Part shown: positions 34,633 to 45,731 of the stretch, in pieces
Numbering within the stretch: position 1 is the stretch's first letter
How the letters are laid out: each line of letters starts with the position of its first letter
NCBI RefSeq assembly: GCF_030272615.1
Contig: NC_081407.1
Location: forward strand, 145,568,744-145,632,743
Length of the DNA stretch: 64,000 nt
Reading direction: 5' to 3'
Source of the DNA: Cryptomeria japonica
Lineage: Eukaryota > Streptophyta > Pinopsida > Cupressales > Cupressaceae
Notes under the pieces: model-generated
What the model was told of the DNA's origin: nothing
The model's input: the letters and a program-made list of their open reading frames with translations, nothing else
The model's database searches: none
Program-made: the position numbers and the translations under genes

Positions 34633-35859
34633 TTTCTGCAAATTTTGTGCAATTTTTCCAATCTGTGAAGTTGTTTTGTTGTGACCAAATCTGACTGTTT
34701 GACTATTTTTCGTGACAAGAGGACACAGTGTTGATGAGGACTCAATGTTTGCAAGTGTCTAGGCTCCAAAATGACTCCAAGAAAATGTTTTGTTTGATGT
34801 AAAAATGTTTTGCATACACTTGAAGACACAAAAGACACAATGTTTTATTGTTTGGTCTTGAATGTTTTGAATGTTTAACATAAGTCAAGCACAATTCTTA
34901 TAGCTGGCCAAGACAATAGTTGTTGATCCCACATGGGGTTTTACCCCCGAGGCTATGCTATTTAGAGCGGATACTTAGATGCTTGACCTCAATGGCTCCA
35001 CCCTCGGCACTCACTTCTCGGGTCAGCCAAGCATCAGTCCCCATGAAAACTCCCTGTGGTGAACTTTGTATCTCTACTAAGAACTGTATGTGTGTAGGCC
35101 GCTACCAAAGGTCCGACCTCCTGCCCCAACAACTAGAAGGATTTGGGCTTCTAAAACAAAAAGGTGTTAGTAAGGGCATCCGCTTGTGTGGCCATACATG
35201 TGGCACTTTCAGCTCTGTAAATACAGAAGGCTCCCAACCAGTAGGGGTTACGCCCTACAACTGATCAAATAAATTTGATCAAATGGGTTTATGGGGAGAC
35301 ATAATGTTGGTATGAACTAATCAACACACGTTATTCATAGTTTTCACCATGAATACAGTTATTTATAATGGTTTGGAAGAAGATGGCTTTTCTTTTGCTA
35401 CCACTTGGGTCGTTCTTTTCTCACTAGTAGTCCTAATGACCACACGGGAAGACAAGCCCTCTAAAGATTAAACAAAAAGAGCCTATTGCTCAAGACACAA
35501 AAGACAATGATTCAATTTTAGTGCACCAATTGAAGTGTTTGCTAGTCTATGAAAACAAGGCACACAATAAAAATCCAAAAACCCTTGCCAAGGTCCTGCA
35601 ACAAAGAGTTGTTAGTAGTTTGGATTTGTTTGAAATAATCATCCCTTCCTGCAAGCACACAAGTTAGGTAAATTTTAAACCCAAAAGACTTTGTGAAAAT
35701 AGGGGCCTTCAACCAAATGATTTAGCTTCCAAGGCAAGCTGCACCAATTTTGTTAGCTAGATCTGAAAATGTTAGCTCAAAATAAACCAGATCTGAAACC
35801 CTAAATGCAAAATCTGAAAAACTGAATCAATGAAAATCCAAAATTCAAAACTGGTGAAC

Positions 35860-36055
35860 ACAGATGCGGTTACCCTCTACACAGACACGCCTTTGTGACA
35901 TAGACGCGACTAAAGAACTCAGACGTGCCTTTACAACATAGATGCGATTTTTTGGAACCTGCAAAATAAAATATTGCCAATATCGCAGACGCGATCCCAG
36001 ATGTCTCAGACGTGCTAGAAAATAAAAAACGCGATCCGAAAATGCGCAGACACGG
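35860..36055 (-). repeat. 20-bp-period motif array, gag-pol leader, distal (9 sites)
   Basis: Plus-strand CAGACGCG-type words lie at about 35862, 35883, 35902, 35921, 35940, 35987, 36008, 36027 and 36048. Spacing is 19 or 21 bp with one gap of 47. The array ends about 90 bp from the primer binding site. Variants are again mostly CG to CA or TG. Confidence 0.88.
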
Positions 36056-36142
36056 AAATGTCAAAAATATTGTCGAAAACATCAGATCTTCAACTTCAAA
36101 ATACAAAATCTGCAACAAGATGTTAATGTAAAAGGGACAAGA

Positions 36143-36160
36143 GTCCCACTGGGCGTGCCA
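36143..36160 (-). other. Primer binding site of the Tat-type element
   Basis: The minus strand reads TGGCACGCCCAGTGGGAC, 3 nt inside the 5' LTR. It starts with the TGG complementary to a tRNA CCA end. I could not assign the tRNA with confidence. It is not the initiator-Met type used by the copia elements here. Confidence 0.75.
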
Positions 36161-36163
36161 AAA

Positions 36164-36947
36164 TGTATATGGTGAAAATGGACAACAATAATAACAATAT
36201 TGAAAGGCTAAATGAATTCAACCACAAAACCCTAGCCTAACAACAACAAAGATCCACCATAACATATGAAGATTACCTAAGACAATGCAAATCAAATGAA
36301 ATCACAAAGATTATACCATCACATGTCCAATAGGGTTTTGATCTCCATTCTTCCTATCTCCATTGATCTTGCTTGATATATATTTGCTCTCAGATTTTAT
36401 GTGCACAAGAGCTCAACAAAGAACGAAATGTGGTTGCAAGTAGGATCGTAGTATAGTCCAGTGAATGATTAGCCTGAGTGGTTAGAATGATTGATTAGGG
36501 TTTGATAATGAAGGAAGCATCTCCTTATATAGAAGACACAATATGAAATGGAGGGATAAGATTGAGAGGTGTAAAAGGAGGTTGACTATGATTAGAGGGT
36601 AGGTAAAAGAAATAATAAAATAATGAAAGGGGTAGGTAGTGTAGGAATTAAGAGATGAATGACATGTGTCATGGGTAGAAAAGGTTAATGAATTAAGTAA
36701 ATAAATAAATATTATTTAATTAATAGAAGAAGTGGGATAATTAAATAAATAAGATATTTATTTAATTTAGGAAAAGGATAATTTAAATAAATAAATGAAT
36801 TTATTTAAATGAGAAATAAGGCTAGAAGAGGATAAATGAATTAATTAAATAAATAAAGATTTATTTAATTAATAGAAGAATTAAGCTTAGATAATTAAAT
36901 AAATAAAATATTTATTTAATTAGACATGACAATTTTGAGTGTCTACA
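36164..36947 (-). repeat. 5' LTR of the Tat-type element
   Basis: 784 bp, nearly identical to 21818-22602. By eye the differences are two bases near TGCTCTC, one in GAACG, two in AGGTCGGC, one T deletion, and two single changes in the AT-rich end. It is followed by the duplicate ATTAT at 36948-36952. Confidence 0.95.
36523..36532 (-). promoter_or_regulatory. LTR TATA box for gag-pol transcription
   Basis: Minus-strand TCTATATAAGG, in mid-LTR, would place the transcript start about 30 nt to the left (about 36495). The sequence is conserved in both LTRs. Confidence 0.5.
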
Positions 36948-36952
36948 ATTAT

Positions 36953-38500
36953 AAACACGTACATTTTTTTATTATCTATTTTAGTCATTTTTTCTGCGAG
37001 TGGCCACATTTTTGTTCACCATCTTGGTGCACATACCCATAATGGTGTCTCCCAAATATGAAAGATACGATGCCACAAACAAACCTAAAATGTTTGTCAA
37101 ATAGTCATCCCAAGTCAATGTATCTAGAATACAATGTATATGGATGAGATGGATGAGATTGAATCATAAGAAGCTAAATATGTAATAACAAAAGAATCCA
37201 AATCTGTCATCCCAAGTTCTATTGCATTGAATCACAAGAAGCCATATATATAACAACACAAACATCGTCAAAAGTAATAGTAGATGGATGAGATTGAATG
37301 CAAGACTCAAGAACTAGATTAGATAAGAGAATAACCAAGTTCAAGTAACCAATATTCTCAAAATTAAACTCCATTTGAAAAGTATGATCATCATGTGCAG
37401 GATCATAGGCATTAACAAAAATAAAGTCTAAAAAGGAGTACAATCAAGATGTATGATACACTACCCTAGTAGCAATGACCTCTTTGTTCTCTAAGTCTTT
37501 CTTGCTAACTGAATCAAGAGTGAATTCCATAGTCTTTCCTACACCATGAGTGAATCAAGAGGGGCACACAACACATTTTTGAAGGTGCCATCTCTAATAT
37601 CAATAGATTCCCTCCTAGTTACATTCATATAAGTATTATTTCATATCAAAATAGGTGGCATATTGCAAGGCTCAAAATGAAGGGAATATAGACAACAAAC
37701 ATGCCACATGATGAGAAACTCTTGAATCTAGAAGCCATCTCTCTAATCCATGACTTGTGGAAGCATAGAGAGCTTATATTTTGTTCTTACCTATCACAAA
37801 CATGTAAGTCTTTTGATGTGTCAAGTCATATTTGTGATTGCTTACTCCCAAATAATGATTTATTAGTAAACCTTATGTCACACTTGCATTCCAATATCAT
37901 CTACTAATGTAACTAAAATTTATTTGATTGACAACCTATAACTAGATAAACAACATAAAAATGCACATGGTTCTTTAATCCATTTTACCAAAGGAGTGTT
38001 GATATAATTTAAACTAATTAAAGAATAATGGAGATTGACCATACTTAGAATGTGAGGTGATTAAATAAAAGAAATAACAACCTATGCTACTTGTCAAAAA
38101 AATAATGTAATGAAAAGTGCATTGAGTATAAATTTGTAAATATTGATCATCACTAAGGATTTCATTCAATGGTTTATGAAAGGGATCTATGATTTATCAA
38201 TTAGATAAAACAAATACTTGCAACAATAATATTCCAACTAACTAGTGCTCTCTGATACATAATATGAATGTAATATATAAATTCGCGAGCGGACAATGCC
38301 CAGTCATCCTCGAGCGGCCCAACCCGAATTATAGTTCACCTTTAGTCATTCCAGTTCTTGTCATTTCTTACGAGTATTGATGGTTATCCAAGGATCCATG
38401 GGTCAAGTTAAAAATAATTACATTTTTGTTTACAATATTTGATAACAATTATAGTGAAGGAATGAGATTTGAAACTCAAAAAAACCACTCAAAGGGAAAT
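36953..38500. other. AT-rich spacer, no gene supported
   Basis: Short open frames on both strands show no recognisable motif. A compact CpG-bearing patch at about 38281-38335 (TCGCGAGCGG and CTCGAGCGGCCC) stands out in otherwise AT-rich DNA. Confidence 0.5.
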
Positions 38501-39099
38501 CAAGTTTGAGTTTGACCATAAAACACATGTCTAACAAGAACTTATGAATAATACAACCATTATGCATAATGTAGGAGGTTAGGTAAAAGTACAAGAAAGT
38601 AAAGATATCTTAGTCCAAAACATTTACAAGCATGAATTTATGAAGCATGATTAAAATTGTGAGCTCATGGGTAAGGAGTTTCAATCCATTTCTTTTGACA
38701 TATAGGACTGTAAATTTTTTCAAAAATATGGAATGAAGATATCATATTTAATCATCCATTTGAACATATATGCACATCCTAAAATTTAATAATTAATCAT
38801 GAGAAATCAAGTGACATTCTCATAGGAATTATTTATAAATTTGCAGGGTTATAATATGAATTTATAAATCCAAATAAAGAAAGTAATTTTGAAAATACAA
38901 ATGTTTTGAAATAGGATAAACAAAGAAAGAACCCTCTAACTCAATGACTTAGGATTCAAGTCACATTTTAATAAAATATCAAAAGTATGATAAAACTAGA
39001 AGAACTTTTAAAGAAGGATCCCAGATTCTTGGGTAAAAAATATGCATTATGAAATGAATAACAATTAGGAAAGATAACAAACAATTTTTAATCCTCTTA

Positions 39100-40330
39100 A
39101 TTATTGAGTATGTCAAGTCTCTAGCATCTTCCTCCACAGGGAAAAGTAAGGAGTATGTCCCCCCTACTCTAAAAATTTCTTAGGAACTAGATACTAGTTC
39201 AGGGGAGGATATGGGGATAGAGTTTGGTTAAGGGGATGAATCTAGAGAGGACTATTGAGAGACAAAGGCTAGTGCTTCTTCTAACCAGGTGGGAACTTCC
39301 AATCCTCCTCGGGATGAGAAGGGAAGATTCATTAAAAGGAAGAGAATGCATTCTATTTCGCCTTGTCCTTAGGATTGGGAGATGAATGTTGAGGAATTAG
39401 TAGGGGTGCACTTTGAACCTGCCAATAACACTGGTGTGGAGAGAAATATCCTAGGTTATAACAATGCCCCTCCTTCCCCCCCACAGGAATGAGTTTGGTA
39501 AGGAATCTTGATCTTTGTTTCCTAAATATTTGTAGAAGGATTCTCCTTTTATGAGTGGTGAGCATGATGAATCAAAGGATTTGTTGAGGGTGGCACGTGA
39601 TGTTGTAGTGGACCAGTTTAGGATGTCTAAGTGTTTCTTCTTGGAGATCAATTGGGTAAAAATTAATATTCACTCTCTAAAGAGACAATTTGAAGCCTAT
39701 AGTAATATAAGGACATAGGACAATGAGTAGAAGATGTTGTCGATATTGGAGAGTCTTGCAAAGGATGTTAGTCTTATGAAAAATGATTATGAAGGGCATA
39801 TTAGGGTGCTTGAAGCAAAAAAGAAAAGAGTAGATGGTAATCTCACCAACCTTGTTAATATGAGCTAGAGGATGATTCACAACAATGCTGAAAGCATGAA
39901 GATGGTGGTGAATAAAATGTAGAAATCTCAGGCTACTAAGTCATCTGACAAGACTTCCATTAATCTTGATAATGCAGAGGAGGGTAAGCAGGTGTTGGAT
40001 GAGAAGGGTCCTTGTGCCCAAACCAAATAAAATCTCAAGAAATCCATAGAGCAAGAAAAATCGATTTGGAGGATATGCAAAACCAATCTTATAACCTTGA
40101 TCAGCTTGAAGCTGAAGTTGGTGAGAATTTGAAACATCTTGGTTAGAGATATCTTTATTTTTTTTTGTCTTGTTGGATTTGATCCAGTTAAGCTCTATTT
40201 TTTGAGGTTTTTGTTGATAGTTGGATGCTGGTTGGCTTGGTTTATCTTTATAGAAACATTTTGTATATAGGATTCTAGGGCCCCTTCAAAACCTATTTTT
40301 CCCTAAATAAGAAACAAGCAGTGCTATAAA
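39100..40330 (+). pseudogene. Decayed coding insert, coiled-coil rich, possibly LINE-derived
   Basis: This segment is absent from copy 2 of the duplication, so it is an insertion. Plus-strand frames encode, first, RKRMHSISPCP and ELVGVHFEPANNTGVERN (39325-39475). After a shift at a C-run (about 39472-39482) come DESKDLLRVARDVVVDQFRM (39569 on), LAKDVSLMKNDYEGHIRVL and NLDNAEEGKQVLDEKGP (to 40030), with several TAG stops. The tail at 40200-40320 resembles the end of a non-LTR retroposon. The family was not recognised. Confidence 0.45.
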
Positions 40331-40693
40331 AACTTCAAATCTTTTTTGTTACACTCAACATCAATGTCTTTATTTTAGTGATTTGTTTTTGACATATCTA
40401 CAAAAAGAAATACATTATAATTAAATATGGATCTTTGCATATCTTTAATATTTTTTTGTTTTATAAATAAGGGGTGGGGTTTAAAAATACTTTCTACAGT
40501 TCATCTTGTTGGTGCATTAACCTTCCCCTTGCCTTAAACATTTTGGAAGATTTGGTTGTAGGTGAATATGAGACATAAAGAAGAAATCTTGATAGACAAC
40601 ATCTAATAACTCTAGAGATTTGGTACACTAAAAGGTTGATCTCCTATCCTTGAATATTATAAGGTCATTTATTTGTAACGGTTTTTGTTGATA

Positions 40694-43663
40694 GGGTAAA
40701 AGTACAAAGCCGTGTCACACTTTTATAAAGGAAATGACCAATGTTGAATCAATAGAAAGTAAAATATATGTTTTGAAATTTAAAATGATGTAAACCAATA
40801 AAATGTATATTTTTTTGTGAATTTTATGTTTGTAATATTTTTTAAATTTAAAAATTATTTGAATATACTTTGTTATAAAGTAAACGCTCTAATTTAGTTG
40901 TTGATAAAATGCTAGAATTGAAGTTACACGAGGTGTCACACTTTATATAGTATATTTTACCTATTTTTCTTCAATTTTTTTGTGTAAATTGATAACTTGA
41001 TACTTTAATGCAAAAATATATTTTTAACTATTTTTTAAGTATATATATACTTTTCAATAAATTTGAAAAGTTGCGTGTACTGAAATATAACTCTTTCCAT
41101 TTGGTGTCACATTTTTTAATAATTATTTATCCAAATTAGAAAATAATTATATCAACTTGACATAGACTCCTTTCTCTAGTGCATCATTTTTTTTTTCAAA
41201 ATGAGTAAATAAAATTTAGTATTTTTCCTTTACAAGATAATCAACCTTATATTTTAGTGTTGATGACCTACTTGTTGGAGATATACTGAGAGGGGGGGTG
41301 AATCATTGTTTCAATAATTCAAACAAGATTTTAACAAATTGTATAAACTAAATTTGATTTGCTTATGATGCAGTATAAAGCAAATAACAGAAAGTAAACA
41401 ATACACAAATCAAGCCATCACATAAATAGACACATAAAATTCCATTAGTGGAAAACCATCTTGGGTAATAAAGAGCACTCGTAAACTTGCCTCACTGTCT
41501 TTATCTGAAACTATTCTGTTTACAATGCCTCACTGGCCGATTTTATGTCTTACCGATTGCACTATCTTGCTGATAGATTTTTATAATGTGTCACTGGCTA
41601 TCTGTCACTTTTCATATCAATTTTCTGGATTTACATATAGAGTTTCATCTATGTTTCTCTTCTCAAAATCTTCTAATCTCATATCAAATTGAGACTTAGA
41701 AGAAATAGTAAAACATGTCACAAATGATTCACATACAATACATCATTGTGCATGTGCAAATATACATAGTAATATAATATAGTGAACCAAATTGTTCACA
41801 TATTATATACCATTGTGCACATGAGAAATATACACAACAATACAAAGTGTAATTTATTCACAATATACTACAAATTTTCTTTACAAAAAAAGTCCAAAAC
41901 TGAAGAATAATGCCTCTGATAATTGTGCTTCTTTACAAAGTAATGGACAGTAAAAGATTTGTCTTTCTAATCAACCACACAAATCTGAAATTCTTCATAT
42001 TACATATATAATGTTCTCTATTTTTGAACTGAGACAAAACTGAATTCTTCATAATGGAATCTTAACAAATAACTGCAAGGAATGAATGATTTATGTGTTT
42101 TAATCCAACTTTCGAATGTAAACCCAACATAGAACTCAAACAAAGCACAAACCCTAGACTAGGGTTATACAAAGAAGGCAAAATAATCTGTTTTAAACTG
42201 GCCTGACATAATAGGGAAAAAAGTAAACCCATACTAGGTTTATATCCACAAACCCGAAACATTTAAAGTACAAGGTTACAAATTGAATATTGGCCATATC
42301 AGAAAACAATAAAAAATAGTAACCATGGTTCGAAACTCAAACAAGTGCTAAACCCACATGGTTATTTAACTGACAAACCCGACAAGAAAAGACAAAAAAA
42401 TCCTTGTAGAAAGTTTTTACAATAACAAAAATTTAACCCTACAAAGTATTAACATAAACAAGAAACTAAACAAAGTTAACAAGAGAAAACACAAACACAT
42501 ATTAAATATGCCATGATAACAAAAGTTTGACTAAAACAAATCTTTGACAATAACCCAAATAGACAAACTTAACACATGAGATAAAACCATTTACAAAATA
42601 AACGAACTCCTTAAATGTTTTACAGTTACAAAACTGAAACGAAAGAATAAGGAAATGAAACACATAATTAAAAGCCATCTTTCATTGGAGATTAAAGTCT
42701 TTGCCACTGCTACAAAATACCTTGCCCACATAGTCAACATCCACTATCGATAGCCTTCAACATAATTGAAACCCTATCTAAAAACCTGTGCCCTAGCTCG
42801 AGGGTTTCTTTTCAAAATGATAAGAGAAATGAGCTTCAAGTTACACTTTGATATGTTTATGTTATATGCTTTGTGCCCACATAAAATGATGATAAAGAGT
42901 CCCATGCATTTCGATTGGATTATTTACAATCAACTTCAAGCACAATATATTGAAAGGCCTAGTCATATAAAGTGACCAAACCTTATAACAACTATTTAAC
43001 ATTTCAAAGCCTTTAAAAAGTGTTTCCATTTTAACCTTTAGGTGCCACTAGAAAATGTTATATGCCCAAAGTCTTTTAGACTTGAATTTTGAGTGTCATA
43101 TAAGCATATTTCATATAATAATGAATTGACCAATATGTAAATCAGTTGCTCAAGAATATAATGCCCTTGTAGACATGCAACATAGTAAACATATGACCAT
43201 AATAATTTGTCACACCAAGTCACCGCTTGTTCTATAAGAATAAAACCAATCAAGTATACCATAAAGAGAGATAACCTCTTTGTCTTATTATTTTGACATT
43301 AATGCCAACACACATGAGAGGGGATAAAACTACTTTCAATAAAAATAAAAAACTAATTAAAAGATTAAAAAATATATATTCTAGAAAATTCATTTATAGA
43401 TCTATAAAAGAGTATTTTTACATTAAATTTTTTTTTAATAAGAGTAGGAGTTGTTGAACATTGAGTTTTTCAAAAATAATTTTTGTTTGGTAATTAGACC
43501 CAAAGTGATATAAAATATACATTTAGTGGACAATTCCAATTGGAAAAGTTGTGACCCATATATAAGATAGCTATAATGAATCTCTATAGACCATATGTCT
43601 GACTAAAATTATTTTTTAGTTAGAATTACTTAAATTCACATGTGCTGATAAGTTAACTTGAAA
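40694..43663. mobile_element. Possible DNA transposon with imperfect terminal inverted repeats
   Basis: Left end GGGTAAAAGTACAAAGCC and the reverse complement of the right end, GGGTAAAAGCACAAAACC, are inverted repeats. The paralogous site near 63130 lacks the whole block. Without the 2.0-kb LTR inside it, the element would be about 0.93 kb. A target duplication was not identified. GTGTCACA(C)TTT words recur at 40712, 40934 and 41103. Confidence 0.45.
41273..43310 (-). mobile_element. Probable solo copia-type LTR
   Basis: The plus strand begins TGTTGGAGATATACTGAGAG with a G-run (41291-41297) and ends TTAATGCCAACA, so the minus strand starts TGTTGGCATTAATG, a common copia LTR start. It is 2038 bp and TG to CA, with no pol sequence inside. 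The flanks CTACT and CACAT do not match, so the event may be inter-element recombination. Minus-strand small frames inside are not supported as genes. Confidence 0.55.
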
Positions 43664-44189
43664 CATACAAGGTTTTGTGCTTTTACCCAACAAAGTATTC
43701 ATTAATTAAACTTCTAAGAGCATGGGTAAATGTGAGAAAAGTTGATAATTGATTTCTTCCTTGAGAAATGACAAAGACAAACTTAAGTAATGGTCTAGAT
43801 AAAAACATTAAAATAGATTTAAAAAAACTCCATAAAATAGTTGTCATGCTCCATCCTCTAGATTGTGATAGCTAAATAGTGGGACAAAAGCATTCTTGAG
43901 TTGACTAATGATATTAGACAAGAAGGATAATAAGCAGAACATATATGCTGAGATGATAATGTTAGAAAAATAGAGAGACAACAATAAAGAAAATATGTTA
44001 GGAAGAGAGGATGACCTAAGAGGATAATAAGGATAAAAAATAAACTTTGAGGAAGTTTAGGAACAACTATATAACAAACAAGTGAAGATGAAAAGGAAAT
44101 GTAACTTTTCTTGATGAATAATGACTTTATTGCTTTTTATATACTAAAAGGAGAACAACACACTATTAAAAAAAGACAGTAGGTGGTAG

Positions 44190-44325
44190 TAGGTGCACCT
44201 TCAAAGTCTACGTGGGACCAAGTCCAAACAACAAAATAAAGTCTGACTAGGTGCACCTTCAAGTCTATGTGGGACCAAGTCCAAACAACAAAAGAAAGTC
44301 TGACGGGACCAAGCCCAAACATAAA
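44190..44325. repeat. 58-bp tandem repeat, two and a third copies
   Basis: TAGGTGCACCTTCAA-started units begin at 44190 and 44248. A partial third copy (GGGACCAAGCCCAAAC) lies near 44304. It is absent from copy 2 of the duplication. Confidence 0.9.
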
Positions 44326-45083
44326 GAATAAAAAAAGCTATCATGCAACAAGAACTACACCATTAAAGAAGATCACAATTATCTAACTTACTCTACACAT
44401 CAATTAGAATGTAAAATAAGTAAGATTAACAAGAAATACACAACTTCACAAGAACTTACATCCTACTACTTTCACTCATATTTGAAAGATTAAAGTTAAA
44501 GTTTTTTTTTTAATAAAATATAATTTTTTACACTACTATAATAATAATATATTGAAAAGGTGTGATCCATGTAATGTAGGGATTAAAACATTTCCTTGGT
44601 GAAATCTTCATCTAGACTCAAATTCTTGCTGGATCTATTTGAACAATAATGTTTGACACCTTAAAAAATATCCCTTCCGAATTAAAAAAATTATTATAAA
44701 TTGAAAACAAACTAGATAACAAATAAATAATAAATTCTAGAAGCTTATAGTTATGCGTGTACGCTACTTTCCCACACAAGAAATTGGAAAGGATGAAAGA
44801 ATCGTGTAAGCAAATCAACAAGGAAATCAACGACGTACTGAATTACGAATAGAATTTTGGGCAGTTGCGAAAAATTTGACATCTGATCTTGGACACAACT
44901 GAATGGATAAATACCGAGGTCTTCATCCCATCTGATTAATTAGTTCCAACAAAACAACTTTTTGGTAAGCAAAAGTCGGGTTAGCTATCCTATCAATCAA
45001 TATGGTATCAGATACAATCTTCATCTACACTAATGCTTTTAGTGCAAGCAAGAACAGAATCTGTGTAGAAATACGCTAAACTC

Positions 45084-45090
45084 TATATAA
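45084..45090 (+). promoter_or_regulatory. TATA box of the EG45-like gene
   Basis: TATATAA lies 63-69 nt before the start codon. This would place transcription start at about 45115-45120 and give a short leader of about 35 nt. Confidence 0.65.
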
Positions 45091-45152
45091 TACATCACGG
45101 GCTTATTGGACAGCAAAGAGAAACAATTTGAACTCAGTGATTCAACGTAATC

Positions 45153-45731
45153 ATGAAGACATATGCAACCATATTTGCTATAATTTCAGTAAGTTTGGCG
45201 ATTCACCTTCATTTTTGCGTGGCAGATGTGGGCACAGCAACTTTTTATGGTCCTCCTTATGTTCGTAAGTATCGTTAGCTTAATAAAGTTTTACCTTTTG
45301 TTTTAGGTTTGATTGTACTGTAAGGGGTTCCGATTTGATATTCCTCCTGATTATAAGTTCGACAGGTTGTACGACCAACTACTATTATATTTTCTGGTAG
45401 GTTAATTTTATATTTGGGTTTTGCAGCAACTTCATGCTATGGATACAATCAGAGGCAATTTCCAGCAGGCAATCTTTTTGGAGCGGCTAATGACGCAATT
45501 TGGGACAATCAGGCAGCCTGCGGAAGAAAGTACAGAATAAGATGTTTGAGCGGAACAAGTAATGAAAGAGTTAATCCATGCAGAAAAAGGTCGCTTGTGG
45601 TAAAGATTCTGGATTACTGCTCTTCCGCTGGATGCGATAATGGCGTTGCAACTTTTCATTTATCTTCTGATGCGTTTTCTCACATTGCTCATTCCTCTGC
45701 CAAAAAAATTAACGTCGAATACGAGCAGTAA
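45153..45731 (+). CDS. EG45-domain / plant natriuretic peptide-like secreted protein
   Basis: Exon 1 is 45153-45264 and exon 2 is 45427-45731. They are joined in phase 1 across a 162-bp intron with donor GTAAGT and acceptor TTTTGCAG, giving 138 residues. A signal peptide of about 24 residues (MKTYATIFAIISVSLAIHLH, then FCVA) precedes a compact double-psi beta-barrel of the expansin-related EG45 type. Its conserved stretches are GTATFYGPPYVPTSCYGYN, AACGRKYRIRC, NPC, VVKILDYC and a final INVEYEQ. Six mature cysteines could form three disulfides. There is no expansin binding domain, and the length matches PNP-A/blight-associated p12 proteins. The family is apoplastic and linked to water/ion balance and stress signalling. 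All features look intact. Confidence 0.92.

Larger units (their letters stand above)
33955..36142 (-). other. Long 5' leader of the Tat-type element
   Basis: About 2.2 kb lies between the primer binding site and gag without a supported gene. It contains two motif arrays (34450-34630 and 35860-36055). A GC-richer block of about 400 bp at 34900-35330 holds several short plus-strand open frames, none recognisable. Leaders of this length are known in Tat/Ogre elements, where some carry extra ORFs; none is visible here. Confidence 0.6.
21818..36947 (-). mobile_element. Complete Tat-type Ty3/gypsy retrotransposon with antisense PMD gene
   Basis: A 15.1-kb element on the minus strand, bounded by LTRs 21818-22602 and 36164-36947 and a perfect 5-bp duplication, ATTAT (21813-21817 and 36948-36952). 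By hand alignment the LTRs differ by about seven substitutions and one indel over 784 bp (about 0.9%), so the insertion is recent. Gene order on the minus strand is gag, protease, RT, RNase H, second RNase H, integrase, which is gypsy order; the second RNase H places it in the Tat/Ogre group. A PMD gene on the plus strand lies between integrase and the 3' LTR. Motif arrays occupy both leaders. Confidence 0.95.
38500..44835. repeat. Segmental duplication, copy 1 (expanded by insertions)
   Basis: Blocks at about 38505-38580, 38660-38840, 40370-40690, 43745-43960 and 44740-44835 match 62325-62385, 62480-62650, 62790-63130, 63290-63480 and 63850-63940 in the same order and orientation. Clear shared words are CATATAGGACT, GATCTCCTATCCTTGAATAT, TTGACTAATGATATTAGA and CGACGTACTG. 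Copy 1 is about 4.7 kb longer because of the insertions at 39100-40330 and 40694-43663 and the tandem repeat at 44190-44325. It ends about 320 bp before the EG45-like start codon. Confidence 0.8.

Noticed and set aside
34920-35264. 114-codon plus-strand frame in the gag-pol leader
   Set aside because: It lies opposite to the element transcript, has no recognisable motif and lacks any support as a gene; it is treated as leader sequence.
41268-43315. Solo LTR with target duplication at 41273-43310
   Set aside because: The LTR call is kept, but the flanking pentamers CTACT and CACAT do not match, so no target duplication is claimed.
45414-45731. A single-exon start for the EG45-like protein at 45414
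   Set aside because: It begins inside the intron at a non-ATG codon. The two-exon model restores a signal peptide and the conserved GTATFYGPPY segment with consensus splice sites.
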